DNA from: AA29 sp041481445
GTDB lineage: Bacteria > Acidobacteriota > Vicinamibacteria > Fen-336
NCBI GenBank assembly: GCA_041481445.1
Contig: JBGPBV010000131.1
Location: forward strand, 1 to 19,884
Direction: 5' to 3'
DNA: 19,884 nt
Positions within the stretch are counted from its first letter, which is position 1, and each line of letters opens with the position of its first letter. A program made the translations under genes and the position numbers. This document shows positions 7,182 to 13,836 of the stretch, one piece after another. The notes below the pieces were generated by a model. The model was not told the origin of the DNA and ran no database searches. It saw nothing but the letters and a program-made list of their open reading frames with translations.

Positions 7182-8822
7182 ATGCGCGCGCTCCCCATCC
7201 TGGCCCTGGTCGCCTCGTCGGCCGTGGCCGCCGAGCCCACGCCCTACGTGCCGTTCGACCTCGGGACCTACCATCGCGCGGTCTCCACGACGAGCGCGGA
7301 GGCGCAGAAGGCCTTCGACCAGGGCCTGCTGTGGTCGTTCTCGTTCAACCACGGCGACGCCGAGCGCGCCTTCCGCGAGGCCGCGCGCCTGGACGACACC
7401 CTGGCCCTGGCCTGGTGGGGGATCGCGCTCGTGAACGGGCCGCACATCAACAACACGGCGGTGGACGAGGCGCACGCGCGGACGGCCTGGGAGGCGCTGG
7501 CGGAGGCCAGGAAGCGCCGCGAGGGCGCGAGCGACGTGGAGAAGGCGCTCATCGACGCGCTCGGATCGCGCTACGCCTGGCCGCCGCCCGCCGACCGCCA
7601 TCCCCTCGACGAGGCCTACGCGGCGGCCATGGCCGACGTGTTCAAGCGCTTCCCCACGGACGCGGACGTGGCCACGCTGTACGCGGAGGCTCTGATGGAC
7701 GTGCGCCCGTGGAACCAGTGGACGCACGAGGGCCAGCCCCAGCCGGGCACGGCGGAGGTGCTGCAGGCCCTGGAAACGGCGCGCGGCCTCTTCCCCGATC
7801 ACCCGGGCGCGCTGCACCTGACCATCCACGCGCTCGAGGCCTCGCCCCACCCGGAGCGGGCGCGCGAGGCGGCCGACGGCCTGCGCGGCCTGGTGCCCGA
7901 CGCCGGCCACCTCCTGCACATGCCGTCGCACATCGACGTGCGGCTCGGGCGCTGGTCGGAGGCGGCCGCCGCCAACGAGAAGGCGATGGCGGCCGACGCG
8001 CGCTACAACGCGCGCAAGCTGGATCCCGGGTTCTGGGGCTTCTACATGGCGCACAACGAGCACTTCCTGGCCTACACCGCGATGATGGAGGGCCGGCGCG
8101 CCTCCGCCCTCGAGCACACGCGGGCGGTGGTCGGCATGTTCCCGCCGGAGTTCGTGAAGGAGAACGCGTCCTTCGCGGACGCGTTCATGACCGTCCACCT
8201 GGAGGCGCTCAAGCGGTTCGGGGACTGGCAGGGCGTGCTCGACGACAAGCTTCCCGTCGAGGGGCTCCCCGTCTCGACCGCCTACCGTCACTTCGCCCGC
8301 GCGGTCGCGCTGGCCGCGCTGGGCCGGACCGGGGAAGCGGAGAAGGAAGCGGCCGCGTTCCGGGCCGCCCTGCCCGCCGTGCCCAAGGACTTCCAGTGGG
8401 GATCGAACACGGCGACGGATGTCCTGGCGGTGGCGGTGCCTTACGTGGACGGCGAGATCGCCTATCGGAAGGGCAAGAAGGACGTCGCGATCGCGAAGCT
8501 CCAGGAGGCGGTCGAGCGGGAGGACGCGCTGAAGTACGACGAGCCGCCGCCGTGGACGGTGCCCTCGCGCCAGGCCCTGGGAGCCGTGCAGATCGCGTCG
8601 CGCAAGTACGCCGCCGCGGAGGCGGTCTACCGCGCGGACCTGAAGCGCTATCCCGAGAACGGCTGGTCGCTGCGCGGCCTCGCCCAGGCCTTGGAGGCGC
8701 AGGGCAGGAGCGCGGAGGCGGCGGAGGTCAGGGCGCGCCTCCAGAAGGCCTGGGCGCGCTCCGACGTCACCGTCGACTCCTCATGCCTCTGCGTTCGCAG
8801 CGGAGGCGCCAAGCGCCCCTGA
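7182..8822 (+). CDS. Exported tetratricopeptide-repeat protein
   Basis: A 546-residue protein starting at ATG 7182 (MRALPILALVASSAVAAEP), with a short signal peptide cut near AVAAEP. An in-frame ATG at 7176 is directly against the SD and less likely. The body is alpha-helical with TPR-like units: KAFDQGLLWSFSFNHGDAER, GRWSEAAAANEKAMAADARY and KYAAAEAVYRADLKRYPENG. A central HLLHMPSHI segment with paired histidines is characteristic of this exported TPR family and could bind a metal, but no activity is established. The family is typically described only as TPR-containing. It sits behind the VWA gene, so a joint envelope role is possible. Its last 42 bases overlap the 3' end of convergent msrQ, so the final 13 residues (with a CLC motif) share DNA with that gene. 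Confidence 0.82.
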   Translation: MRALPILALVASSAVAAEPTPYVPFDLGTYHRAVSTTSAEAQKAFDQGLLWSFSFNHGDAERAFREAARLDDTLALAWWGIALVNGPHINNTAVDEAHARTAWEALAEARKRREGASDVEKALIDALGSRYAWPPPADRHPLDEAYAAAMADVFKRFPTDADVATLYAEALMDVRPWNQWTHEGQPQPGTAEVLQALETARGLFPDHPGALHLTIHALEASPHPERAREAADGLRGLVPDAGHLLHMPSHIDVRLGRWSEAAAANEKAMAADARYNARKLDPGFWGFYMAHNEHFLAYTAMMEGRRASALEHTRAVVGMFPPEFVKENASFADAFMTVHLEALKRFGDWQGVLDDKLPVEGLPVSTAYRHFARAVALAALGRTGEAEKEAAAFRAALPAVPKDFQWGSNTATDVLAVAVPYVDGEIAYRKGKKDVAIAKLQEAVEREDALKYDEPPPWTVPSRQALGAVQIASRKYAAAEAVYRADLKRYPENGWSLRGLAQALEAQGRSAEAAEVRARLQKAWARSDVTVDSSCLCVRSGGAKRP

Positions 8823-9446
8823 TCGCCCCGCGGGAGGCCGGCCGCCCGAGCGTCGCCGGGCCGCGCGGACGACCCGGAAAAGCAGCAGCGTGCCCAGGAT
8901 GGCGGCGTAGACGAGCGGCTCGCGGAGGTCCTTCTTCACACGCCAGATGAAGTGGACGATCGCGCAGAGCGCGGCCGGATACACGAGGGCGTGGATCCGT
9001 CTCCACTTCACGTAGCCCAGCCGGCGGACGGAGGCGTCCGTGGACGTGAACGCGAGGGGCAGCAACAACATGAACGCGGCGAAGCCCACGAAGATGAACT
9101 TCCGCTTGACGACGTCCGCGAGCACCGCGCGCCCGTCGAGACCCTGGTCCAGGGCCGCGTACACCGTCACGTGCAGGGCCGCGTACGCGAAGGCGAGCAG
9201 GCCGACCAGGCGGCGGATGCGGATCGGCCACGTCCAGCCGAACACGGCCTTGAGGGGCGTGCAGACGAGCGACGCGATCAGGAGCACGAGGGCCATCCGC
9301 CCCAGCTCGTTGAGGGCCTCCGCGATCGGGTTGGCGCCGAGCTGTCCCGAACGCGCCCGGAGAACGATCGTGACGGCGGGGACGAGGGCGCCGACGAGCA
9401 CTCCCGGGGCGAGCCAGGGCCACGGCCCGCGCCGGCGTCCGCTCAT
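8781..9446 (-). CDS. msrQ: MsrQ, haem-binding membrane subunit of the MsrPQ methionine sulfoxide reductase
   Basis: A 221-residue integral membrane protein of the YedZ/MsrQ (ferric-reductase-like) family. It has about six TM helices and family motifs LNELGRMALVLLIASLVCTPLK, IRRLVGLLAFAYAALHVTVY and GYVKWRRIHALVYPAALCAIVHF. His in AALHVTVY and in RRIHALVY/AIVHF are the expected haem ligands. MsrQ passes electrons from the quinone pool to periplasmic MsrP. The ATG at 9446 follows the msrP stop by 5 bp, so the pair is an operon, and no separate strong SD is seen. The C-terminal tail is Arg- then Gly/Ala-rich, and its last 42 bases overlap the convergent TPR gene. Length is about normal. Confidence 0.93.
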   Translation of the reverse strand: MSGRRRGPWPWLAPGVLVGALVPAVTIVLRARSGQLGANPIAEALNELGRMALVLLIASLVCTPLKAVFGWTWPIRIRRLVGLLAFAYAALHVTVYAALDQGLDGRAVLADVVKRKFIFVGFAAFMLLLPLAFTSTDASVRRLGYVKWRRIHALVYPAALCAIVHFIWRVKKDLREPLVYAAILGTLLLFRVVRAARRRSGGRPPAGRSGALGASAANAEA

Positions 9447-9451
9447 CCGCG

Positions 9452-10432
9452 TCAGAAGGACCGCCGCAGGTCCATCCCGGCGTAGAGGCCGGCCACCTGC
9501 TCGCCGTAGCCGTTGAAGGGCAGGGTCGGCCGGCGGCCGCTCTCGCCGATCCGCCGCTCGGTGGCCTGGCTCCAGCGCGGGTGGTCGACCGCGGGGTTGA
9601 CGTTGGCATGGAAGCCGTACTCGCCGGGTGCGGCCGCGCTCCACGTCGTGGCCGGCTGATCGGCGGTCAGGCGGATGCGCACGATCGACTTGATGCCCTT
9701 GAAGCCGTACTTCCAGGGCACCACCAGGCGCAGCGGCGCCCCGTTCTGGTTGGGCAGCACGCGCCCGTAGAGGCCCACGGCGATCAGCGTGAGCGGGTGC
9801 ATCGCCTCGTCCAGGCGCAGCCCCTCCACGTACGGCCAGTCGAGCACGCGGCGCGACTGCCCCGGCATCTGGGTGGGATCGAGGAGGGTCGTGAAGGCGA
9901 CGTAGCGCGCGCGGGGGGTCGGCTCCACCCGCGCCAGGAGCGCGGACAGGGGGAAGCCGACCCACGGGATCACCATGGACCAGGCCTCCACGCAGCGCAT
10001 CCGGTAGATGCGCTCCTCGAGCGGAAACGCGCGCAGGAGCCAGTCGATGTCGAGGGTGGCCGGCGCGCCCACCTCGCCGTCGATGGTGACGGTCCAGGGC
10101 CTGGTCCGCAGGGAGCTCGCCCGGGCCGCGGGGTCGTCCTTGTCCACGCCGAACTCGTAGAAGTTGTTGTAGGTCGAGACGTCGCGGTAGGAGGTCTCGG
10201 GCTCGCTCGTGCTCACCGCGCGCGGAACGGCCACGTCCAGGGCGCCGGCGGCCCCGGGCGCCGGCGCGGCGGGGGCGGGCGCGCGGAGGCCACCCTTGAG
10301 GAGGCCGAGCAATCCCGCCCCCACCCCCACGCTCGTGGCCGTGAAGAGCAGCGTGTCCTTCAGGAACTCGCGGCGGCGCTGGAACAGCGCCTCCGGCGTG
10401 ATCTCGTCCTTCGGAAGCCTCGGGTCCCTCAT
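9452..10432 (-). CDS. msrP: MsrP, molybdopterin protein-methionine-sulfoxide reductase catalytic subunit
   Basis: A 326-residue YedY/MsrP protein of the sulfite oxidase fold. A twin-arginine signal is present near the N-terminus (RRREFLKD, residues 19-26, then a Gly/Val/Leu hydrophobic stretch), so the folded enzyme with its molybdopterin cofactor is exported by Tat. The Mo-ligating cysteine is Cys147 in RMRCVEAWSMVIPWVGFPL. Other family motifs are STYNNFYEFG, NGAPLRLVVPWKYGFKGIKS and NPAVDHPRWSQATERRIG. It reduces methionine sulfoxide in oxidised envelope proteins using electrons from MsrQ, encoded 5 bp downstream. The ATG at 10432 has no obvious SD; TATCGT about 10 nt upstream on the minus strand could be a -10, implying a very short leader. 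It is divergent from the FHA gene across 106 bp. Confidence 0.95.
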   Translation of the reverse strand: MRDPRLPKDEITPEALFQRRREFLKDTLLFTATSVGVGAGLLGLLKGGLRAPAPAAPAPGAAGALDVAVPRAVSTSEPETSYRDVSTYNNFYEFGVDKDDPAARASSLRTRPWTVTIDGEVGAPATLDIDWLLRAFPLEERIYRMRCVEAWSMVIPWVGFPLSALLARVEPTPRARYVAFTTLLDPTQMPGQSRRVLDWPYVEGLRLDEAMHPLTLIAVGLYGRVLPNQNGAPLRLVVPWKYGFKGIKSIVRIRLTADQPATTWSAAAPGEYGFHANVNPAVDHPRWSQATERRIGESGRRPTLPFNGYGEQVAGLYAGMDLRRSF

Positions 10433-10526
10433 GGCCGATTCGACGATATCCCAACGGGAGATCGCCCGCTCCGCCCGCCTTGTTCCGGCGCGCCGTGCCG
10501 GGTTTCTGGGTTGGGCCCGGAGTCCT

Positions 10527-10532
10527 TACAAT
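10527..10532 (+). promoter_or_regulatory. -10 box implying a leaderless FHA transcript
   Basis: TACAAT lies 6 nt before the GTG start at 10539, so transcription should begin at or next to the start codon. No Shine-Dalgarno is positioned before the GTG. TTCTGG at 10504-10509 (17-bp spacing) is a weak -35 candidate. Confidence 0.5.
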
Positions 10533-10538
10533 TCACGC

Positions 10539-11114
10539 GTGCCACTCCGCCTGCACCCGCCACAAGGCAACCCGATCGAGGTCGAGGGCGAGCGCACCCT
10601 GATCGGCCGCGACAAGACCGCGGCCATCCGCCTGACCGAGAGCTCGGTCTCGCGCAAGCACGCGACCATCGAGAAGCGCGGCGGCGACTGGTTCATCGTC
10701 GACGGGGGGAGCGCCAACGGCACGTTCGTCGACGGCGTGCAGGTGGCGGAGCGCCGCCTCAAGGACGGGCAGACGCTGCGCATGGGCACGGTGACGTTCA
10801 AGGTCGACATCGAGCCCCCGCCGATGCCGACCCAGACGATCCGGCCGGACGACCAGGACCCGCGGACGCGGCCCGGCATCCCCGCCTACAAGACGGCGGC
10901 CCCGGCCACCGGCATGAGCCCGGCCCAGGCCGCGGAGCTGCTGGGCGTCCCCGTCCATGCGCCGGCGGCGGAGGTCCGGCGCCAGTACCAGAAGCTGCAC
11001 AACGACCTCCACGTCCGCATGACCAACACGCCGTCGCCGAGCCTCCGGCGGATGTACCAGAAGAACCTCCAGGAGCTGAAGACGGCCTGCGAGGTGCTCG
11101 CGCCTGGTGGGTGA
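10539..11114 (+). CDS. FHA-domain protein with degenerate J-like C-terminal domain
   Basis: A 191-residue cytoplasmic protein with no signal or TM segment. Residues 1-90 are a forkhead-associated domain with its phosphothreonine-binding residues in place: Gly23-Arg24, Ser38, His41 (SSVSRKHATI) and Asn60-Gly61-Thr62 (SANGTFVDG). It should recognise a phosphorylated partner of a Ser/Thr kinase, though no kinase is in the window. Residues 91-126 form a Pro/Asp-rich linker with TQT (98-100), a possible phosphosite. Residues 127-187 look like a J domain (AAELLGVPVHAPAAEVRRQY, then a helical ELKTACEVL end), but the HPD signature is HVR at 158-160, so DnaK stimulation is unlikely. The start is GTG 10539, which gives the FHA beta-strand directly. 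The stop overlaps the nitrilase-like gene by 8 bases, and the thrB/thrC genes follow. Confidence 0.82.
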   Translation: MPLRLHPPQGNPIEVEGERTLIGRDKTAAIRLTESSVSRKHATIEKRGGDWFIVDGGSANGTFVDGVQVAERRLKDGQTLRMGTVTFKVDIEPPPMPTQTIRPDDQDPRTRPGIPAYKTAAPATGMSPAQAAELLGVPVHAPAAEVRRQYQKLHNDLHVRMTNTPSPSLRRMYQKNLQELKTACEVLAPGG

Positions 11115-11502
11115 CACCTACGGGGTGGTGAGGGTGGCGGCCGTCCAGGCCGCGCCCGTGGTCCTCGATCGCGAGGCGACGCTCGCGCGCGTGGAGACGC
11201 TGGTCGAGGGGCGCGTCTTCGTCGTCGGCTGCAACCAGAACGTCACGCGCGCCTCCTATCCCGCCGACTTCGAGCTGCCCGAGGCCCTCGCGCGCGCGCC
11301 CGAGGTTCTCTGCCGCGGGGGCAGCGCCATCGTCGGGCCCGACGGGCGGTACCTGGCCGGGCCGCTGTACGGCGAGGAGGGGATCCTCACCGCGGACCTC
11401 GACCTCGGCGAGGTGGCGCAAGGACGCCAGCTCCTCGACGTGGCCGGACACTATGGACGGCCGGACGTGTTCCGGCTGGAGACCCCGGGGGGAGGCCACT
11501 GA
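11107..11502 (+). pseudogene. Nitrilase/carbon-nitrogen hydrolase remnant with large internal in-frame deletion
   Basis: The 131-residue frame joins the two ends of a nitrilase. The start VRVAAVQAAPVVLDREATLARV is the first strand and helix of the family. From about residue 33 it is the C-terminal part: EGRVFVVGCNQNVTRASYPADF, GGSAIVGPDGRYLAGPLYGEEGIL and LLDVAGHYGRPDVFRLE. A complete nitrilase is about 310-330 residues, so roughly 170-190 residues are missing, including the catalytic Glu, Lys and Cys (in the GxxxCWE region). The join is near 11200-11210 and stays in frame. It cannot be an active nitrilase. The start is GTG 11107, or GTG 11125/11128 further in. The stop TGA (11500-11502) overlaps the CTG start of thrB, so translating this remnant may still carry ribosomes to thrB. 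Confidence 0.78.
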
Positions 11503-12413
11503 GCGCCACCGTCTTCGCCCCCGCCAGCATCGGCAACGTCGGCCCCGGCTTCGACGTGCTCGGCCTGGCCGTCGAGGGCCCCGGCGACGAGGTCCGCCTG
11601 GAGCGCGTGGTCGGCCCGTCTTCGATCGAGGAGATCACCGGCCTCGACGCCGAGCTGATCCCGCGCGACCCCGGAGCGAACGTCGTCACCGTGGCCGCGG
11701 AGGCCATGCTGCGCGCGCTGGGCGAGGGAGGCGGCGTGCGCGTCTGGCTGCGCAAGGGCATCCCGCAGTCGGGCGGTCTCGGCGGCAGCGCGGCCTCGTC
11801 GGTGGCGGGGGCGCTGGCGGCGGCGGCGGCCTGCGGCCGCGACCCGCGTCCGGTGGACGTGATGGCGGCGGCGCTGACCGCGGAGGCCACCGTGTCCAGC
11901 CGTCACCTGGACAACATCGCGGCCTGCGTGCTGGGAGGGCTCACCCTCGTCCGCTCCACCGATCCCATCGACGTGGTGCGGGTGCCGCTGGGACGGCCGC
12001 TCTGGGTTGCCCTGGTGACGCCGGCCGTGCGCCTGGAGACGCGGACGGCGCGGTCCGTCCTCTCCCCGACCCTCGACCGTGCGGCCTGGGTGCAGCAGAT
12101 GGCGAACACCGCCGCCCTCCTGCACGGTCTGGCCTCCGGCGACCTGGACCTCGTCTCGCGCGCCCTCGTCGACGGTTTCGCGGAGCCCAGGCGCGCCCCG
12201 CTCATCCCGCGCTTCGCGGAGATCAAGCGCGCGGCCCTGGACGCGGGCGCGCTCGGGTCCTCGATCAGCGGCGCCGGTCCCACCATCTTCGCCCTGGCCG
12301 CGGACGAGGCCAGGGGCGCGGCCGTGCTGGCCGCGATGCGGAGCGGCCTGGGCGACATGCCCGGGCGGGCCGAGCTGGCCACGGTGGCGGCGCAGGGGGC
12401 GCGCGTCCGTTGA
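11499..12413 (+). CDS. thrB: Homoserine kinase (GHMP family)
   Basis: Phosphorylates L-homoserine with ATP, the penultimate step of threonine synthesis. The sequence has the three GHMP-kinase motifs: N-terminal APASIGNVGPGFDVLGLA, ATP loop GIPQSGGLGGSAASS, and C-terminal GSSISGAGPTIFAL. Length is about 304 residues, normal for ThrB. The first ATG/GTG-type start in frame (GTG 11556) would delete motif 1, and no ATG, GTG or TTG occurs just upstream. CTG at 11499 gives LSATVFAPASIGN, exactly where ThrB proteins begin, and is preceded by GGGGGGAGG (11487-11495). It overlaps the stop of the nitrilase remnant (CTGA), so a CTG start with translational coupling is the best reading. It is followed by thrC with a 4-base overlap. 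Confidence 0.9.
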   Translation: MSATVFAPASIGNVGPGFDVLGLAVEGPGDEVRLERVVGPSSIEEITGLDAELIPRDPGANVVTVAAEAMLRALGEGGGVRVWLRKGIPQSGGLGGSAASSVAGALAAAAACGRDPRPVDVMAAALTAEATVSSRHLDNIAACVLGGLTLVRSTDPIDVVRVPLGRPLWVALVTPAVRLETRTARSVLSPTLDRAAWVQQMANTAALLHGLASGDLDLVSRALVDGFAEPRRAPLIPRFAEIKRAALDAGALGSSISGAGPTIFALAADEARGAAVLAAMRSGLGDMPGRAELATVAAQGARVR

Positions 12414-13693
12414 GCGCCGCGGTCGTGGGCGCGGCCGCGGGGGCGCGCGAGTGGCTCGCCTGCATCGCCTGCGGCGCGACCTACGACGTCGACGAGCTGC
12501 GCTACACGTGCGGCTGCGGCGGGCTGCTCTCGGTCGAGCGGCCGGCGGGGTGGGCGTCGCGCCTGTCTCCGTCCGTGTTCGATGCGCGCCTGGGCTCGCG
12601 GGTGGACGTGGACCGCAGCGGCGTGTGGCGCTTCCGCGAGGCCGTCCGCGACCTGCCCGTGGAATCGCTCGTCACTCATCCGGAAGGGGGCACGCACCTC
12701 TATTCACGAACGGCCCTCTCGGCCTGGGCGGGCGTGGAGCGGCTCCTCTTCAAGCACGAGGGCGAGAACCCGACCGGGTCCTTCAAGGACCGCGGGATGG
12801 CGGTCGGCATCACCCAGGCCGTGCGCGTGGGCGCGCGCGCGGTCGCCTGCGCCTCCACCGGCAACACCAGCTCGTCGCTGGCCGCCTACGCCGCCCAGGT
12901 CGGCCGCCCCGCGTTCGTGTTCCTGCCCGCGGGCAAGGTGGCCATGGGCAAGGTCGCGCAGACCCTGGCCTACGGCGCGCGCGGCCTGGCCGTGCGCGGC
13001 GACTTCGACGCCGCCCTGCGCCTGGCCACGGAGACCTGCGTGCGCCTCGGCATCTACCTCCTGAACTCCGTGAACCCGTTCCGCATCGAGGGCCAGAAGA
13101 CCATCGTGTGGGAGATGCTCCAGGACCTGGGCTGGGAGGCGCCGGACTGGATCGCGGTGCCCGCGGGCAACCTCGGCAACACGAGCGCGTTCGGCAAGGC
13201 GCTGCGCGAGGCGAAGGAGGGCGGCTGGATCGCGCGCGTCCCCCGGCTGCTCGCCGTCCAGGCCCGGGGCGCGAACCCCTTCTTCCGGAGCTTCAAGGAC
13301 GGCTTCAAGACGCGCCACCGCGTGAGGCCGGAGACGGTGGCCACGGCGATCCGCATCGGCGATCCGGTGAGCCACGAGCGCGCGCGCCTGGCCATCGAGA
13401 CGACGCGCGGGGTGGTCACCGAGGTCTCGGACGAGGAGATCCTGGAGGCCAAGGCGCACATCGACGGCGTGGGCCTCGGATGCGAGCCCGCCTCCGCGGC
13501 CAGCCTGGCCGGCGTTCGCAAGCTGCGCGCGGAGGGCACCATCGGACCCGGCGAGCGCGTCGTCTGCGTCCTGACCGGGAACCTGCTGAAGGACGCGGAG
13601 GCGATCCTGTCCCGCTCCCCGGAGCGCACCCTGGTCGAGGTGGACGCGGACCCCGCGGCGGTGGAAGCGGCGATCGCGCCCTGGCTGGGCTAG
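12410..13693 (+). CDS. thrC: Threonine synthase
   Basis: A 427-residue PLP enzyme converting O-phosphohomoserine to threonine. The PLP lysine is in NPTGSFKDRGM, with CASTGNTSSSLAAYAA as the phosphate/substrate loop, IAVPAGNLGNTSAFGKAL as the Gly-rich cofactor loop and CVLTGNLLKD near the end. The N-terminus carries a zinc-knuckle-like CIACGATY...CGCGG region found in many bacterial ThrC proteins of this branch. The start is TTG 12410, overlapping the thrB stop as TTGA; GTG 12425 is an alternative. The 4-base overlap and lack of a strong SD indicate translational coupling to thrB, fitting balanced production of two consecutive pathway enzymes. No homoserine dehydrogenase gene is in the window. 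Confidence 0.94.
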   Translation: MSAAVVGAAAGAREWLACIACGATYDVDELRYTCGCGGLLSVERPAGWASRLSPSVFDARLGSRVDVDRSGVWRFREAVRDLPVESLVTHPEGGTHLYSRTALSAWAGVERLLFKHEGENPTGSFKDRGMAVGITQAVRVGARAVACASTGNTSSSLAAYAAQVGRPAFVFLPAGKVAMGKVAQTLAYGARGLAVRGDFDAALRLATETCVRLGIYLLNSVNPFRIEGQKTIVWEMLQDLGWEAPDWIAVPAGNLGNTSAFGKALREAKEGGWIARVPRLLAVQARGANPFFRSFKDGFKTRHRVRPETVATAIRIGDPVSHERARLAIETTRGVVTEVSDEEILEAKAHIDGVGLGCEPASAASLAGVRKLRAEGTIGPGERVVCVLTGNLLKDAEAILSRSPERTLVEVDADPAAVEAAIAPWLG

Positions 13694-13814
13694 CGCCCCG
13701 TCACTTCCCTCCCCAGGAATGCGGCCGGAACATCCCGCGCGTACCCCCTGCGGCCGCCATCTCCGGCAAGCCGCCTGAGTCGTTCGCATCATCCACAGAC
13801 GGGAGGCGCTTCCC

Positions 13815-13832
13815 GATAATCGCCGTGGGAGG
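13815..13832 (+). promoter_or_regulatory. -10-like box and SD before the Fe-S oxidoreductase gene
   Basis: GATAAT (13815-13820) is followed by GGGAGG (13827-13832) and ATG at 13837. If GATAAT is a -10 box, the leader is only about 10 nt and consists mostly of the SD. No good -35 was found. The 143-bp gap after thrC makes an independent promoter plausible. Confidence 0.4.
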
Positions 13833-13836
13833 GCCC

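Noticed and set aside
11556..12413. thrB starting at GTG 11556
   Set aside because: This would remove the N-terminal PASIGNVGPGFD motif that all homoserine kinases need. The CTG at 11499 fits the family N-terminus and has an SD.
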